A stretch of 64,000 nt of DNA from Usnea hakonensis (GCA_013423325.1 BLJB01000127.1:62001-126000), one strand, 5' to 3'. Counted from the stretch's first letter, positions 44,122 through 56,342 are shown. Notes: generated by a model not told the origin, from the sequence alone. Translations and numbers: made by a program.

Positions 44122-46583
44122 TTTGTCAATAAAGAGGTTATATCAGTGGCAAGAAACAAGTCTTACCATTCTGCTCTATCTACCTCATCTTTGGGGAGGC
44201 TGATGTATATCGCGGCAACGTTGGGATGCTCCTTATACCTCTTGGAGGCTTGGTCAAGGTATTTGTGGAACATTGTTTCAGTGGTGATTGCAAGGAATTT
44301 GGGGTTGGTTGTGTATGTAGGTATACGTGGTTGAAGATTGCTATCTTATTCCAGGCAAGATCCGTTTGTAGAGAGAGCGCTTTTGTACTCGAGAAATTAA
44401 GATAATGGAATAAAATGAAGAAGGCATATGCGAACATGGCTCCAAATATTGCATTAAAAAAAGAGACGGTTGAGCCTTGGCGAGTATTTTTCTATGCCCT
44501 CGGCTTCTTATTCTGTATTACCCACAATGGACTCAACGAAATGCACTCCAAAGCACACAGAGAAATGAGATTAGACCATCGATGGTGCTGGATTGGAGTC
44601 GATCGTAGTCCGCTTGGAAGATAGATCTGGGACGAAGCGGTACAACCCTCAAAGAAACATTCGACCCAGGATAAGTATGACGATACACTGGAATACTGAG
44701 CTAAATCTGTCATTGAGTCCTTGCAAATATAGCATGCGGGGAACAAGCAAACGATAAATTTCGCTTTTTTTGGCCAATCATTTGGAAGTCGATGATGTCC
44801 CTCAAATGATCAGTGGCATTATCAGGATTATTTTCAGCCGAGGAATACATGAGTTTTCCAGAGCGGAGATTGCGATGACAGCTGAGCTACTCATTTGGGA
44901 AGCGAGAAGCGAAGGACGACATCTAGATGTCCGCATTAGATTAATCTAAGGGCTTTCTTCATTGGCTTGATAGCAACTTGAGGGACCTGTGATAGTCTGT
45001 ATGATCTTGGAAAGGTGAGGTTCTCGTTAGCAGCCTCAGATGAAGGAGAAGCCATTCTAAGCTAGTTTCGATGAGGATCAAGTTATAGGTATAGCATCAT
45101 GTACAAACTTTACCCTGAACATGAAGCAATATGATCGTATCTCTGTAGATTAATCATGAAGAATCCGGCTCCCTCTGACTGCAAAAGTCAGCAAGAAAGA
45201 CCCTATGCTTGTGAGTTGGAAAGAAATACTTAGTTATCAGAGGCACTTAGAGTCTTTTAGTATTCTCGAGATAACTTTGCTTAGGCTATCATGTCAAAAT
45301 CCCGTGGCCTTGCTAAGAATCTCGATTCTTGGCCCCTATAATCGTGCATGAGAGTGAATTTCTTTGACTTTTAGGGCGACTGTCCGAAGGGGGACTGTCC
45401 CGAGTCAAGTTGGTCAATTTTGCTGGAACAAGAGGGGAGGCTGAGCACGTTGCGCATGAATGAAAGTTGGAGGTGTGATAGCAGCAATCAGCCTCACTGG
45501 TGGTGGCTATCGGACGAATACGTTGTGGCGTGAGCATGCTCGTGCCACAGATATGTTGTACAGATAAAAATAAAAAGCTTGCTCCAACATTCCTTCGGCG
45601 CTGCGGCACGGTCCACAATGGTGAGATTCGACCTACAGAGGCTCAGTGTTAGGTACTCGTACTACCATCTGGCCATGTCGTAAATGTGCACCATTTCACC
45701 TTGGATATTGTATGAGTATTCCGTTGAGAGATGGCAGTGGTTCGTATCAAGGCCTCGTCGTCGATTGCCAAAAGCACTGCCTTCAAACTAATTCCCACGT
45801 GACCGAGAACACGTGGCTCTAACAGTGCCAAGCTACAACTTAAAACTCCGCTTCCCGCCCCACTCCATCTCTTCCCTCGTTCCTTGTTTCTTACTTTAAG
45901 AAATAGAAGCCACAGCCCCATTATGCCACAGTTGAAGGATCATCAAATTCCTACCACCTCAGTCAATCCGACATTCCGACTGTATGTCTGTATCCCATTC
46001 TGGAGCAAGCCAAGGCTTCGCTACTCTTATTGCGGCAGGCTGAGCTTCGTCTGACTACTTTACATTGGGGTCTTGTCACTAAAAGCGGACATCTCAAACG
46101 ACTCAGGATCACAAATCGCTTTCAGCCATACCAGTAAGATAAGACGTTGGATTGCTGAAACATCGTGGAGCCAGATAACTCCTTTCGCTTGTCCTTGGGC
46201 TGATTTGTGCGAGAAAGTCGCTACGTATTGAAAACATCCATCTCATTTGTCCATCTGCCATGGTTGCTCTATTGTCATGGGCTTTGTCATGAAATATGAG
46301 GGTCGGCAAGCTTGAGGCCGTCATGTCTATAACGAAGGCCTCTTGATCGCAGATCGCAAGATCATATGTCGCCCTCATGTTGAGTCATGAGCGTCGAACG
46401 AGGTTGTCTTATTTCTGGCTGTAACGCAAAGAATGGCGAAGCAATGGAGTCATCCTCAAAAATCCTTCATCAGGCTCAGGAACAACTTCGTTTCACGCCT
46501 CCATCTCTGCCTGCTAAGGATCCAAGGTAAACAATATAAGTATCTGCAAAATCTCCCCCTTCTTATTCTCTTTCACACTGACA
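44122..46583. other. Gene-poor stretch
   Basis: About 2.46 kb with no recognisable gene on either strand. It is AT-rich in 44700-45300. Short frames at 44415-44624, 45313-45921 and 46109-46378 have no family signal. The last 80 bp hold a TATAAG at 46535 and a pyrimidine-rich leader before the LysM gene. Confidence 0.5.
46535..46540 (+). promoter_or_regulatory. TATA-like element of the LysM gene
   Basis: TATAAG lies 44-49 bp upstream of the LysM ATG and is followed by a pyrimidine-rich run, as in strongly expressed fungal genes. Role inferred. Confidence 0.35.
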
Positions 46584-47426
46584 ATGAACATCAACGAAGA
46601 CATCAAGCATCCCCAAGTTCCAAAACACACTGAACCAAAGCACCCAGCACCCAAACACCCAGACCCAAAACCCAAAACCCAACCCCACCACAAAATGCCT
46701 TACACCATCGCATCCGGCGACACTTTCTGGTCCATCGCCCAATCCCACGGCACCACCGTCGGCGCCCTCGAAGCCGCCAACCCAGGCGTGAACCCCGGCA
46801 GCCTCCAAATCGGCCAAGTCATCAACCTCCCCGGCTCCGAAGGATCCTCCCCCGCCCCCAGCGGCGGCAGCTCCGGATCCAGCAGCGTGGGCGGTGGCTA
46901 CGTCGACTACAGCGGCCCGGCCTCCGGGTTCCCGAACCCACACAACTGGGCCGACTTCAACACCCTCTGGTCGCAAAACTCCACCCTCATGGCCCTCAAC
47001 GACAGCGCCAGCGAAGTCTCGGACATCAAGTCCGCCATCGAGAGGGTCGCGCCCGAATCCGGCATCGACGCACGCGTCATCCTGTGCATCATCATGCAGG
47101 AATCCGGCGGCAACGTCCGCGTCGGCACGACGAACAATGGCGTCGGGAACCCGGGCATCATGCAGTCCCACGCCGGTGTCGCGTTCAATCCCAGCGACCC
47201 TCAGGGTAGCATCCTTCAGATGGTCCGCGACGGTACGGAGGGTACTGCGTCCGGAGATGGATTGAAGCAGTTGTATGCCAAGTACGGCAACTACTATGAG
47301 GCTTTCCGCGGCTACAACTCTGGGTCTGTGGATAAGGCGAATCTCAATGACCCTGTTGGCGCCACGGGTACTTATGTTCAGTCTGTTGCTAACAGGCTCA
47401 TGGGTCACAAGTGGGCTGGCATGTGA
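46584..47426 (+). CDS. LysM plus lytic-transglycosylase-like protein (280 aa)
   Basis: The first 37 residues are a Pro/His/Lys repeat stretch (PKH units). They are followed by a LysM domain at ~40-82 (YTIASGDTFWSIAQSHGTT ... IGQVINLP), a chitin or peptidoglycan binder. A Gly/Ser linker (~85-108) leads to a lysozyme-like domain at ~140-280. Its ESGID...IMQESGG motif places a candidate catalytic acid at E173, as in SLT/muramidase folds. No signal peptide is visible, so it is probably cytosolic or uses a non-classical route. An in-frame ATG at 46695 (MPYTIASGD) is a good alternative start. It is intronless, and its codons end strongly in C, unlike the neighbours. This suggests high expression or horizontal origin. 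The binding and cleavage roles are inferred from fold similarity. Confidence 0.85.
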   Translation: MNINEDIKHPQVPKHTEPKHPAPKHPDPKPKTQPHHKMPYTIASGDTFWSIAQSHGTTVGALEAANPGVNPGSLQIGQVINLPGSEGSSPAPSGGSSGSSSVGGGYVDYSGPASGFPNPHNWADFNTLWSQNSTLMALNDSASEVSDIKSAIERVAPESGIDARVILCIIMQESGGNVRVGTTNNGVGNPGIMQSHAGVAFNPSDPQGSILQMVRDGTEGTASGDGLKQLYAKYGNYYEAFRGYNSGSVDKANLNDPVGATGTYVQSVANRLMGHKWAGM

Positions 47427-50356
47427 GGGGCTTCGATGACTCTCTACCCTACTGTACGTTAGGAGGCGGGATGTATAAAAAATTGCAAGAAATTGAGCGG
47501 GAGTCGGATGTCTGTATTTGTTTTGATTAGCAGTGTAGCGTTACTTGGTTTTATTACTGCCCAGAAGGCTATTTTGAACTCTTGTCATTGGAATCTACCT
47601 TACATTTGAGCCGATCTTGCATATATGCCTGATATTACAAGGAAACGCCCCACGTCCCATCCAACTTTTGAAGTCATCGACACCGGATGGAAAGATCAAC
47701 TTGAGCAGCGCTCCCCCCAGAACCCGTCCTCGAACCCTCTCTAGAGCTCCGCGTTTCCCTCCCACCTTCCTTCCTCCCTCCCTTCCCCTCCAGCGTGCCC
47801 AAAGACACGCCTACTACTGCTGCCATGACTATCACCACTACCATTACCATTACCATTACCGTTACCATAACCATCACTATCCCCCTTCCCACCCCCGCTA
47901 CCGGCAGCAATGGCGTTATCCGCGCCACAGCTCCCACGATAGCAAGGTCTTTACCCCCCCAAGTCCATTCCACCACTCCCCCCCCTTCCACCGCACGCAA
48001 CCGCAGTGACCTGCCCCACTCATACCCCCACAGGGCCTACTAATTACACTCCACCCCGCCGCAGAAGCGCCAAGCTACCCATCCCCACGAGAGCCAGCCC
48101 GAAAGGAGACATGTCTGAACGTGGCAGCTCCAGCACCGCACGAGAGCCACGACCACGAGAGCGGATACGAAAGCAAGTGCAACAGCGAGTGGGTAATAGG
48201 GCACCTGCGTCGCTGTGCAAAGGCGGCTGTTTGTGGGGTGTAGCATGGAGAAGGGGATGAGGCGGCGGTTTGGGCGGTGAATTATGCTGGAAGGGCATTC
48301 GGGGGGTGTGTGGCTTGTTGGATGGCAGGGAGGATAGATTTGTGGAAGTTTTGCAAGGTTCAGCGTGGGTCATGGCGGAGAGAGGAAAGTTGCAGAAAGC
48401 AGGGTATGAAATGGGACCATAGAGAGAGGGTTGATATCGGAGGGGAGGAAAGGGATGGAAAAATCAGTGGATCAGAGTTGGAATGGGAACCTTGCTGATT
48501 TCACGACGATATGGTGTATTGGGGAGATGCAAAGGCAGATGCGGGTACAGAATACAATAAGTAATGACTTTGAATGCTCGGCAGCGCTGGAACAACATGA
48601 CTGGCTGAACGCAACAGGTGGGGCACGAGGGTGAGATCAGGTATAAAAATGCGAGATTAGCAGGGAGACTGTGGATGCTGGATTGGTATTGGAGGGAAGA
48701 TCGGTGTCTTCGGAGTGTACATGACGGGCTTTGTTGATCAGAGTACGGTGGTTAGGCGGGTGGAAGGAATATAGCGAGCAGGGTCTTTCAACAAATTTTG
48801 TAGGCGCGACATGGGAGTATAGTATGATAGGTAGAAGAGTGTGATGAGTCTGGAGAGTGGGGATGCTAGGCGAGTAGTAAGTGTAGTTGTAGTCCTGTGG
48901 ATCATGTCAAGACATAGAGGAGAAGGACGTTTAAGGAATTAGTAGGTAAACATAGTCTTACCGCAATGTCCCCTCAACCAGAGTTGTTTTGATTCATCTT
49001 TCGGATGAGGGATAAAAGAGAAGGGAAATGGACATGTGAGACTCGGCGAGGAAGGTTGGGAAAAGAGTAGAAAGAGGAATTAAAGGTGATCAGAAGAAAA
49101 CGAGAGATCTGAAGCATAAACAGTACCGCGTACTACTCTCTGTCAATACCATGAACGCGATATTTTTGCAGGAGTCTTCTCGATTTTTCCAAGCTCTCCG
49201 ACTACATCAAGCTCTATGAAAATTGCAATGACGCCATCCTCGTCGTTTGCGTACTGTGTCTTGCACTCATGAATTCGTATTCCCAGATCTATGAACGCGT
49301 AAGGCCTTGATTAGCATCATCAAGTCGGTGTAACTTTATGTTATCGCAGGAGCATAGGGTAGAAGTATGGAAGTAGTAGCAGTAACAGAATTCGAACTCC
49401 ATCAGGCGGACAGGTGTAGCTTAGCTTTGGCTTAGCAATCGGATACCGTACCGTTGAAGCGGTGACCACGGTGGATACTAATAGTCGTGAAGCCGAGGGT
49501 ACATCAAAAGCAGTGGCCATGGTGCAATCATGCGGATATGAAGTAATCAGTGCAAAGATAGTCATAAGGAAGCAGAAGCCACCGAAGTAAACAGGACTTC
49601 CTAAGTAGCTCACCCTATCATTCCATACGATGCCGTCCGGGTAATTCCCTTCGTGGCCTCGCATGAGCCTTTGGTTCGGAGCCTGCAATCGTCTTCTACC
49701 GACACGAGAGCATCAACTTCCATTATAGGAGAGTGACAAATCTTAGAGGAAAGCAGTCTCGATCTCCTGAGGGCTTTGCATGAGCACACGCATCGGTGTT
49801 GTAGCTGACGCTTGTGGGGCATAGTATCTTGTAGCCACAAGGTAATCAAGACAAGACATGCTTCTTTGGGTAAACTTAGTCGATAGGGAACTTATTCTGA
49901 AAAAAAACATATCATGTTATTCTGGTCCCCGCTGTAACATCCAGGTGTCATATACTTCCACTTGAAGGTCCGGCCATGTCAGGAATCGATCGTGACTTCG
50001 AAGACTAACGTTCCTTCACGAATTGCTGCTGGAAATACCGCTTGACAAGTCTGCACAGAAGTCATTTTCGTAGTTGAGGACTGGTGTTTGAGAAGCCGGA
50101 AATGTGGATGGACTATATGCAGATGTAAGCTGGAAGTAAAGCAGACAGATGCTGCGAGGCTGTGGGTCGCTGAGATTCTGAGAAGACATAAAAATTAGTA
50201 TGCTGGCTGGGATCCTTAAGATGATTGGGTAGAGTTTCTTAGTGTTTGATGACTAAGCAGAAGCCAACAAAAATTCACTTGAGTCACTCTGGACACAAAA
50301 ATTCATCAGCTTTCTCAGACAGTAAACATGCCTTGCTCACGACTTCATGCCCCACC
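47427..50356. other. Gene-poor stretch with microsatellites
   Basis: About 2.9 kb. An (ATTACC)-like microsatellite lies at 47831-47880 and creates open frames on both strands (47674-48043) that I treat as repeat artefacts. A minus-strand hydrophobic frame at 48044-48246 is open but has no support. The 3' end holds the promoter of the PXA gene. Confidence 0.45.
47831..47880. repeat. Imperfect (ATTACC)n microsatellite
   Basis: Repeated ACCATT/ATTACC units with a few substitutions, about 50 bp. Confidence 0.75.
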
Positions 50357-53289
50357 ATGAGCCAACCTCCTCTCCGTCCGCCATCCAACCTTCAACCTCG
50401 GCCAAAAGCCATCCCTACGTTCAGCAGCACTTCTATAGCAGCAAAGTCGACCTCGACACCGCCTCTACGCTCGAGGCCGTCCTCAAGAGGCCGGCAATCG
50501 TCCCCAGCTTCATCGACTGGGACTTCTGATGTCTCGCACAAAGCAACAGTCGCCTTAATAAGACGGGTGCTCTCCCCCCAGAGTCTCGCGGAGCCTCGTT
50601 CCATCGATGAGCTTTTACCTCCGTTGACTAGCAGCAACGATGTGGATCTGCAGCTCTACGCCATCATTGCAATCGTCATAAAGGATGTGGTATATAGCTG
50701 GTACGGGAAGATCACACCGGATCAAGGCTTTGTGGAAGAGGTAGTACGGATTGTGGCTCATTGCACAAGAGCCTTGGAGAGCAGATTGAGGACAGTCGAC
50801 CTTGAGGCTTTGTTCCTTGATGAGGTGCCAGAATTGATTGAAGGTCACATCCATGGTCAGGAGGTCCAGACTTATTCGCAACAATTTAACTAATAGACCA
50901 GCAGCATACCGAATTAGTCATCAATCACAACATCTATCGCCTCTACTCACCGACCCTCGTGTCCTATACCACAATCTGAGTCCTCACCCAGCACTTTCGC
51001 CAGTGCCTGACCTAAATGTCCCATCAACCTGCGCGGCGCAGCAGGAGCATGAAGCAGAATACAGGCAGCTCTTGGTGCAGGGTGCACTGGCTGTGCTACT
51101 GCCTACGGAGGACCTTGAGAACGCATGTCTACGAACCCTTGTTGCTGACGTAATTGCAGACAGCATTCTCGGGAATTCTGTCGGCGGCAAGGTCTGTGAA
51201 GGCTGGTTCATATGGAGTAGCATCACCAAGCTCGTCGATGTCGTCAGGGCGAGGATAGAACTAAAGACTACAGGCGAAGAGATCGAGGTTGACACTCGGA
51301 GCCGCCTTGAAAAGTTCGGCCTCCTGTCGGAGAAAGGGCAGAGCAAGGCAACAAGTCAGGAAGGCAGACGATCTGCAATATCGTCTGCATTCTGGCGAAT
51401 CTTACAATACGGCTTTCTAACATTCATGACAATACGCTTCGTGGTACTTGGCTTGATTACAGCGTCCTCGCGACCATTACGTTCGACATGGACATCGAAT
51501 CCATCGCGCTCGAGCGAATCGTGGCCAATGGACAAGAGAATGGAAGCGCCTCGGCCGATGCTGAGTTTCAAAATCCTCTCCGTCATCTCCGTCGTGCTCG
51601 ATCTCCGTTCACGTATGCCGTGGTTGTCTGGATCTTTGGCACTGCTTCAATACCAGCTGATGCACGGTCCCCTCGGACTCGCCGCCACCGATGGCATTCT
51701 CGACCAGTAAGTTGTGTGCAAGTCGTTTCTGCATTGTCGTTGGTCGGCAGATCCCTGCAAATCGCCGAACCGCATATTAAGTCCGCATGAGTTTTCAGTC
51801 ATCTGACTTTGGTGTGGGTTGCACACGCGGTCCACCATGTCATCCCTGCGCAAAACGGACGGGTAGACTTGTTTGGTCTATCTTTTCGAAAGGGAAGCCA
51901 AGACGCGCGGGGAATAGTTTGTCTTTCGCCCCGTTATCGTGTTACAGGATGAAAATGCGAAGCTAACCGAGAGATGCGTGTCTCCGCTGTCTTTTCTCCC
52001 TTTCTCCCTTTCTCCCTTTGTCCCCCCTTCTTCCATAATATTATTTCTCTTCTGCTTTCTTTTTCCTTTTTTTGTGCCAAGACCTTAAAAGAGAAAGGCG
52101 AGCGAAAGCAGAGCCTAGACTTTCCCCACCCTTCCCGCTATACTAATCCCCTTTGGCTCCCACACCTTTTTCTTTTTCTTTTTCTTTTTTTTTGCCCTGC
52201 ATCTTCATTTTATACTTTTTACACAACACATAGATATTTCGCCTCATGTTCAACACCCCCCTGTTCTCATCCCCACTTGCTGCTATCATGTCTAGATATA
52301 GTCTCCATGCTCTCAGCTAATCGTCATGCACTCTCTTCCTTGCAAAAAAAGAAATGAACAAAAAGGGGGAAAAAAGAACCATTGTGAGCTGTGGTTATTC
52401 GGTATTTCGTCCAAGCTGTTTAGCCGCCCGGCAGGTCAGCGATTGCCGAATGATCAACTATGATCGGCTTCCAGGAACAGCCATACACCATGATCCGCCT
52501 CCCTATTCCCCCTCCCACCGCTCATCCGCCATCATCATAATCATCTTCATCATCGTCATCCTTCTCAAATTCATACATAGCATCTGACCCTTCTGACCCT
52601 TCGGCGCCAAATTGGCCCTGCAAAGTGCGGAGTAGGAGGAGAGAAAAAAGAAGGCGGTCAGAAGCAGTCCTGCGCAGGATTATGCTGCAAGGCTGCCCGA
52701 CCGTTTTCCCGTCTCGAGTTCAGACCTCAATTTTATCTTCTGACACTTTACGCCTGCCCGTTTCAGCCATCTTTTAGCCCATCTCTGCTGCATCCTTAGA
52801 CCCTGCTTCCATCTCGGACTTCTCCAATTTCCGTGCAAGCGAGCTTCAGTGTCGCTGCATCGGAATTTTCTGACACCCGTTTGCACTCATAGGTATATGC
52901 ACCATTCCATCCGCACCCACCTTCACCTCTCACAACTATTGCCGACTTTGCTTCGCACCCTCCGCCAGACCCTGTTCCCGAATTCCACCCTGCCTCCGCC
53001 CGCACCTCCTGCCCCTTCTGCCACCGAAATTGGCTGCATCAAACGCACCTGCGCCCTCTCCTTGCTCTCCCTGCTGCCGACCGCCGTATGCAAGCGAGTT
53101 TTCGGTGATGAGGACACGGAGGATTGGGTCGACGAGGTGGAAGGCGAGCTGGATGCTTGGGGAGACGAGTATCTGAACAAGCACCTGGGATACGCACTTT
53201 TAGAGTTGATCATCGTCCGCGTCCTGCCAGAGCTCGGCGAGCAACGGGTAGGGGACCTGTTGAAGGAAAGGCTCGGGAACGACGTGTGA
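50357..53289 (+). CDS. PXA-domain protein (sorting-nexin-related, 566 aa)
   Basis: The PXA domain is a membrane-linked module of PX-type sorting nexins; stand-alone PXA proteins are common in fungi and probably act at endosomes or ER. Three exons, 50357-50855, 50902-51706 and 52893-53289, join in frame (1701 nt). Intron 1 is 46 bp with acceptors CAG/CAGCAG (both in frame). Intron 2 is 1186 bp (donor GTAAGT, acceptor CATAG), unusually long. It is placed because ...GATDGILDQ before it and YMHHSIRTHLH... after it are adjacent in the family. Domain parts: Ser/Pro-rich N-terminus (~1-60), PXA ~60-280, a hydrophobic stretch near ~355-375, Ser/Arg-rich linker, and a C-terminal helical domain (exon 3). 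An upstream in-frame ATG exists at 50249. Confidence 0.85.
52165..52192. repeat. Polypyrimidine (TTTTTC)n tract in PXA intron 2
   Basis: T-rich tract interrupted by single C within the 1.19-kb intron. It might act as a second polypyrimidine tract. Confidence 0.6.
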
Positions 53290-53876
53290 AGGAAGCACAG
53301 CGACAGAGAATTAGAAATAGTAATAAGAACCATGACAAATACCAAAAAGCCTCTTCTTCTTCTTCTTCTCTCTCGGTGAAGTCATCCATTTACAATTGTC
53401 TCGGCCACGCTCGCGACTACATACACAATTGCCAGCCCTTGCCTCTAAATACAGGGTGCCTCTCTGTTTGCCAAACGGGAAAAGAAATATGATCAAAAGG
53501 GAGCTTCCCTCCTTCCTCTCCTCCACATACGATAACAAGATCCAATCAAGCCGCGAGTTGCTCCTCGACTTATGTTTGTCAAGCCGTGAGGCTAGGGGTA
53601 TTTCTAGGTCCTTTTCTTTTCTTTTCTGTTCTTTTCTTTTCTTCTTTCCTTTCCTTTCCTTCCCTTCTTCCAACCCATGGTTTTCTCTCCCCCCAGTCCA
53701 GTCTTCCGCGCTGTCAACAGCTGTCAAGGAATGACACTTCCCCCCTCTCCCCTCTCGATCTCAAAAGAGGGACAAAAAACATATTGAAAATTGAACCAAA
53801 AGAGGATTTCCTTTTCCCGCCTGCCAGAATCGCATATACCTCCCTCCTTCCTTGCCCTGCGTGCCCTTGCTGTTGT

Positions 53877-53889
53877 AAAAAAAAAAAAA
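53877..53889. repeat. A13 homopolymer
   Basis: Thirteen A on the plus strand in the 3' flank of the PXA gene. Confidence 0.85.
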
Positions 53890-54008
53890 GGGACAGATAT
53901 GTCCATTCCTCCCTTTGCCTTCCGTTTGCCTTTGCCTCGGCCCGTTTCGCTCTGTGATGCCGATGCGAAGAATATGAATGAGAAATCAATGGGAAACTGA
54001 ACGAAGGT

Positions 54009-54032
54009 TGCTGCTGCTGCTGCTGCTGCTGC
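54009..54032. repeat. (TGC)8 microsatellite
   Basis: Eight perfect TGC copies in non-coding DNA between the PXA and HTH-protein genes. Confidence 0.85.
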
Positions 54033-54247
54033 GAATTTGCGAAAATGCCGAGGACCGTGAAGACATGCGAAAAAGTGAAATAAAAGAGATGTGCCTCCCC
54101 TGTTAGATGTGACAGTAGTCGAGACACATGGTGACACGCAGAACCACTCCTACCCATTTCCGAAAAGAGAATTGCCTCCTATGTTTCGACAGAATAGATA
54201 TCAACAAATACACACGCGCACACACACACACTCCTTGTAAGAGAATA

Positions 54248-56054
54248 TCAAGAGAGCGAGTGCTCGCTCCTTTTCCTCCCAATCGGCACCGTCCCGTCCG
54301 CCCTCTCGCTGCCTTGCATCGGATGTTGCTGATGGATTGCCTGCATGCCCCCTGGCAATTCTCCCGTCTCCAGCTTGAGCATATGCATCCATTTGCCCAT
54401 GACGAGGTAATCGTGCGGATCGACTGCGCCGTTCGGTTGGTGCTTTATGAACGTCATGAGGGTAGACAGGGCGGCGCGGGCTTCGTCTTGAGAGGGGGGA
54501 GACGAAGGGGAATTGTTGGAAGTGTGGGGACTTGCGCTGATGGCGGAATTAGGGGCACTGGCGTTGGAAGTTATGCTGGAAGGGGGCGCCATGGACAGGG
54601 GGGACGGGTTCGAAGTGGATGGGCGAGATGGGTGCAGGGAAGGATCCGTGGCGCTGAGGGGGGAGATTTCCATCTCCTCGTGGGGAGAGTCAAGGTTGGA
54701 GGATGCCAGTGACGAGGGGAGGTGTTTTGCGGTTGCCGAGTCCGGAGAGGAGTCCGCGGAGATCAGTGGTACGGTCTGCCGGCGCCGTAATGCGCCTGCA
54801 GGTATCAAAGGTGGAAGACGAGCCATTTTCTGAGCTGGCATAGATGGCGAAGGGCCACAGCTTGACATTGGGGAGAAGTAAGGTGAGGTTGGACTGCGGA
54901 AGTCGCCAGCGAACGAGGAGATGTCTGAGAAGCAGCTGCCGAGAGATGCCGCGCTTTGGGAATGCGTGTGGCCATAATTGTTGTTCGCGTCGATGTAGGC
55001 TTCTGGACTTTGGCCGTTGAAGTCCTCCTTTGGCGGACTTATTGGAAGACCATCCCATCCGACAGGGGAGATACCGTTGGGTGTCTGCGAGCCAGATTTT
55101 GTCTCTGGGCATAGAGCGTCGTTTTCGTCTTTGATCTCACCTGCTTTCGCACCCGGCAGATGGTTCTTTTGCTTAAATTGTTCCAGCCAAGCGGGATCAT
55201 TTACTTGGTTGTGGCATTCAGAGCTGCCGACTGTCGTTGCAAAGATCCGCGCTTGGTCTCGGATGGTGCTATCGTCCAGGGGCAGCCGTTGACTTATGCG
55301 GTTCTTCACCCATTGGGATAGCGTTCGCTCAATATCTGGAAATTTGCTTTTGGATCTCCGTATTGGAGATCTGTTGCCTTCTTCTTGAACGAGATACTTG
55401 TCTTTGTTCCGTAACACCTTGGAGACGGTACTGATTGAGAATTAATTAGCATCATGGTTCGCTCACAAGACAATAGCGTCTTGACAAACCTCCTCTCGAC
55501 ACCGAACATGGCTGGAGGATCAATTAGCTTAGCTCGGTTTCCACCGCTGTTTTGGACTCACCGCCTATTTCTGTCTGCTTTACATTCGGGTTCTCATTGT
55601 GGTACTCGCACATCTTGCGCCTGTCGCTATCTGTGAGTGTTCTTCGTGATGAGGAAAGCACGGGCTTCTCTTTGGGAGATACAGTAGCGAGCTTTTGCAT
55701 GGTTGGAACAGTCTTTGAAAGTGGCAAAATGGGCCTGTGCTGAAGTTGTACCACCGGAGGAGGGCTGCTGGTTTCGGACGGACTGGTGATCTGACTCGGC
55801 CATTGCGGCATGTGGATCAAGGGATGTGATGGCTGTGGATTTGGATATGAAGATAGCAAGGGTCTGTTGTACATTGGATCCAGTTGTGCTACTGAATTTG
55901 AGAAATCAAAGTCTGCGTAGTCATTTGGAGTGGGTGAGGGATTATGGGGGGAATCGGTAGTGACTTCGACGAGGGAAGCAGCGGCGAAATTATCTTCGTG
56001 ATGAAGGCCATAGTGCTGCTCCATTTTGATATTGACAGCGTAAGAATCGTGCAT
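54248..56054 (-). CDS. CENP-B-type helix-turn-helix DNA-binding protein (565 aa)
   Basis: The family is the fungal CENP-B/Abp1-like type (DNA binding; some members bind centromere or ARS DNA), derived from pogo-type transposase DNA-binding regions. Three exons join in frame: 56054-55562, a 22-nt exon 55511-55490, and 55430-54248 (1698 nt). Both introns end with a GCTAAT branch site and CCAG/TCAG acceptors. The N-terminal HTH (~134-188; LTDSDRRKMCEYHNENPNVKQ ... GVERSTVSKVLRNK) is split by both introns, and the 22-nt exon supplies MFGVER. The CENPB-type second HTH lies at ~198-262. Ser/Pro-rich disorder fills ~265-510. There is no DDE endonuclease domain. ATG 56054 (MHDSYAV) is chosen because the frame upstream looks non-coding. 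Confidence 0.9.
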
Positions 56055-56342
56055 GTTGATATGGCGGAAAGTCGGAGCGGAGGCTAAGTGATTGAGTCGC
56101 GAGTATGTCCGGACTCCGGTTTGGCGGGGCATGCAGCCGAGCTCTTCCTTTTTAAACCCTTTTGTCGAGTACTGTACACCAGCACCATCAAGCTTACTTT
56201 GATAGTGATATTGCGTCCAAATGCGAATCTTTTTGCCTTGCCGATTTGGTTCGTGTATATATATCGACAAGGGAACGCGAAGGCTTGTCTGTTATGGTGG
56301 ATAAGATATGATATCAATCCCAAACAAGAGAGGTAGGGGAAC

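Larger units (their letters stand above)
53290..54247. other. Simple-sequence intergenic region between convergent genes
   Basis: About 960 bp between the PXA stop and the HTH-protein stop. It has a C/T tract at 53600-53670, an A13 run at 53877-53889, and an eight-copy TGC run at 54009-54032. No gene is seen. Confidence 0.55.

Noticed and set aside
47674..48043. Open frames on both strands over the ATTACC repeat
   Set aside because: The repetitive Thr/Ile and Val/Met products come directly from the microsatellite.
48044..48373. Minus-strand frames with a hydrophobic stretch (YYPLAVALAFVSALVVVALVR)
   Set aside because: No consistent exon join and no family signal; possible small membrane protein but not supportable.
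49341..49849. Overlapping minus-strand frames before the PXA gene
   Set aside because: Random-looking composition, no splice chain, no homologous motif.
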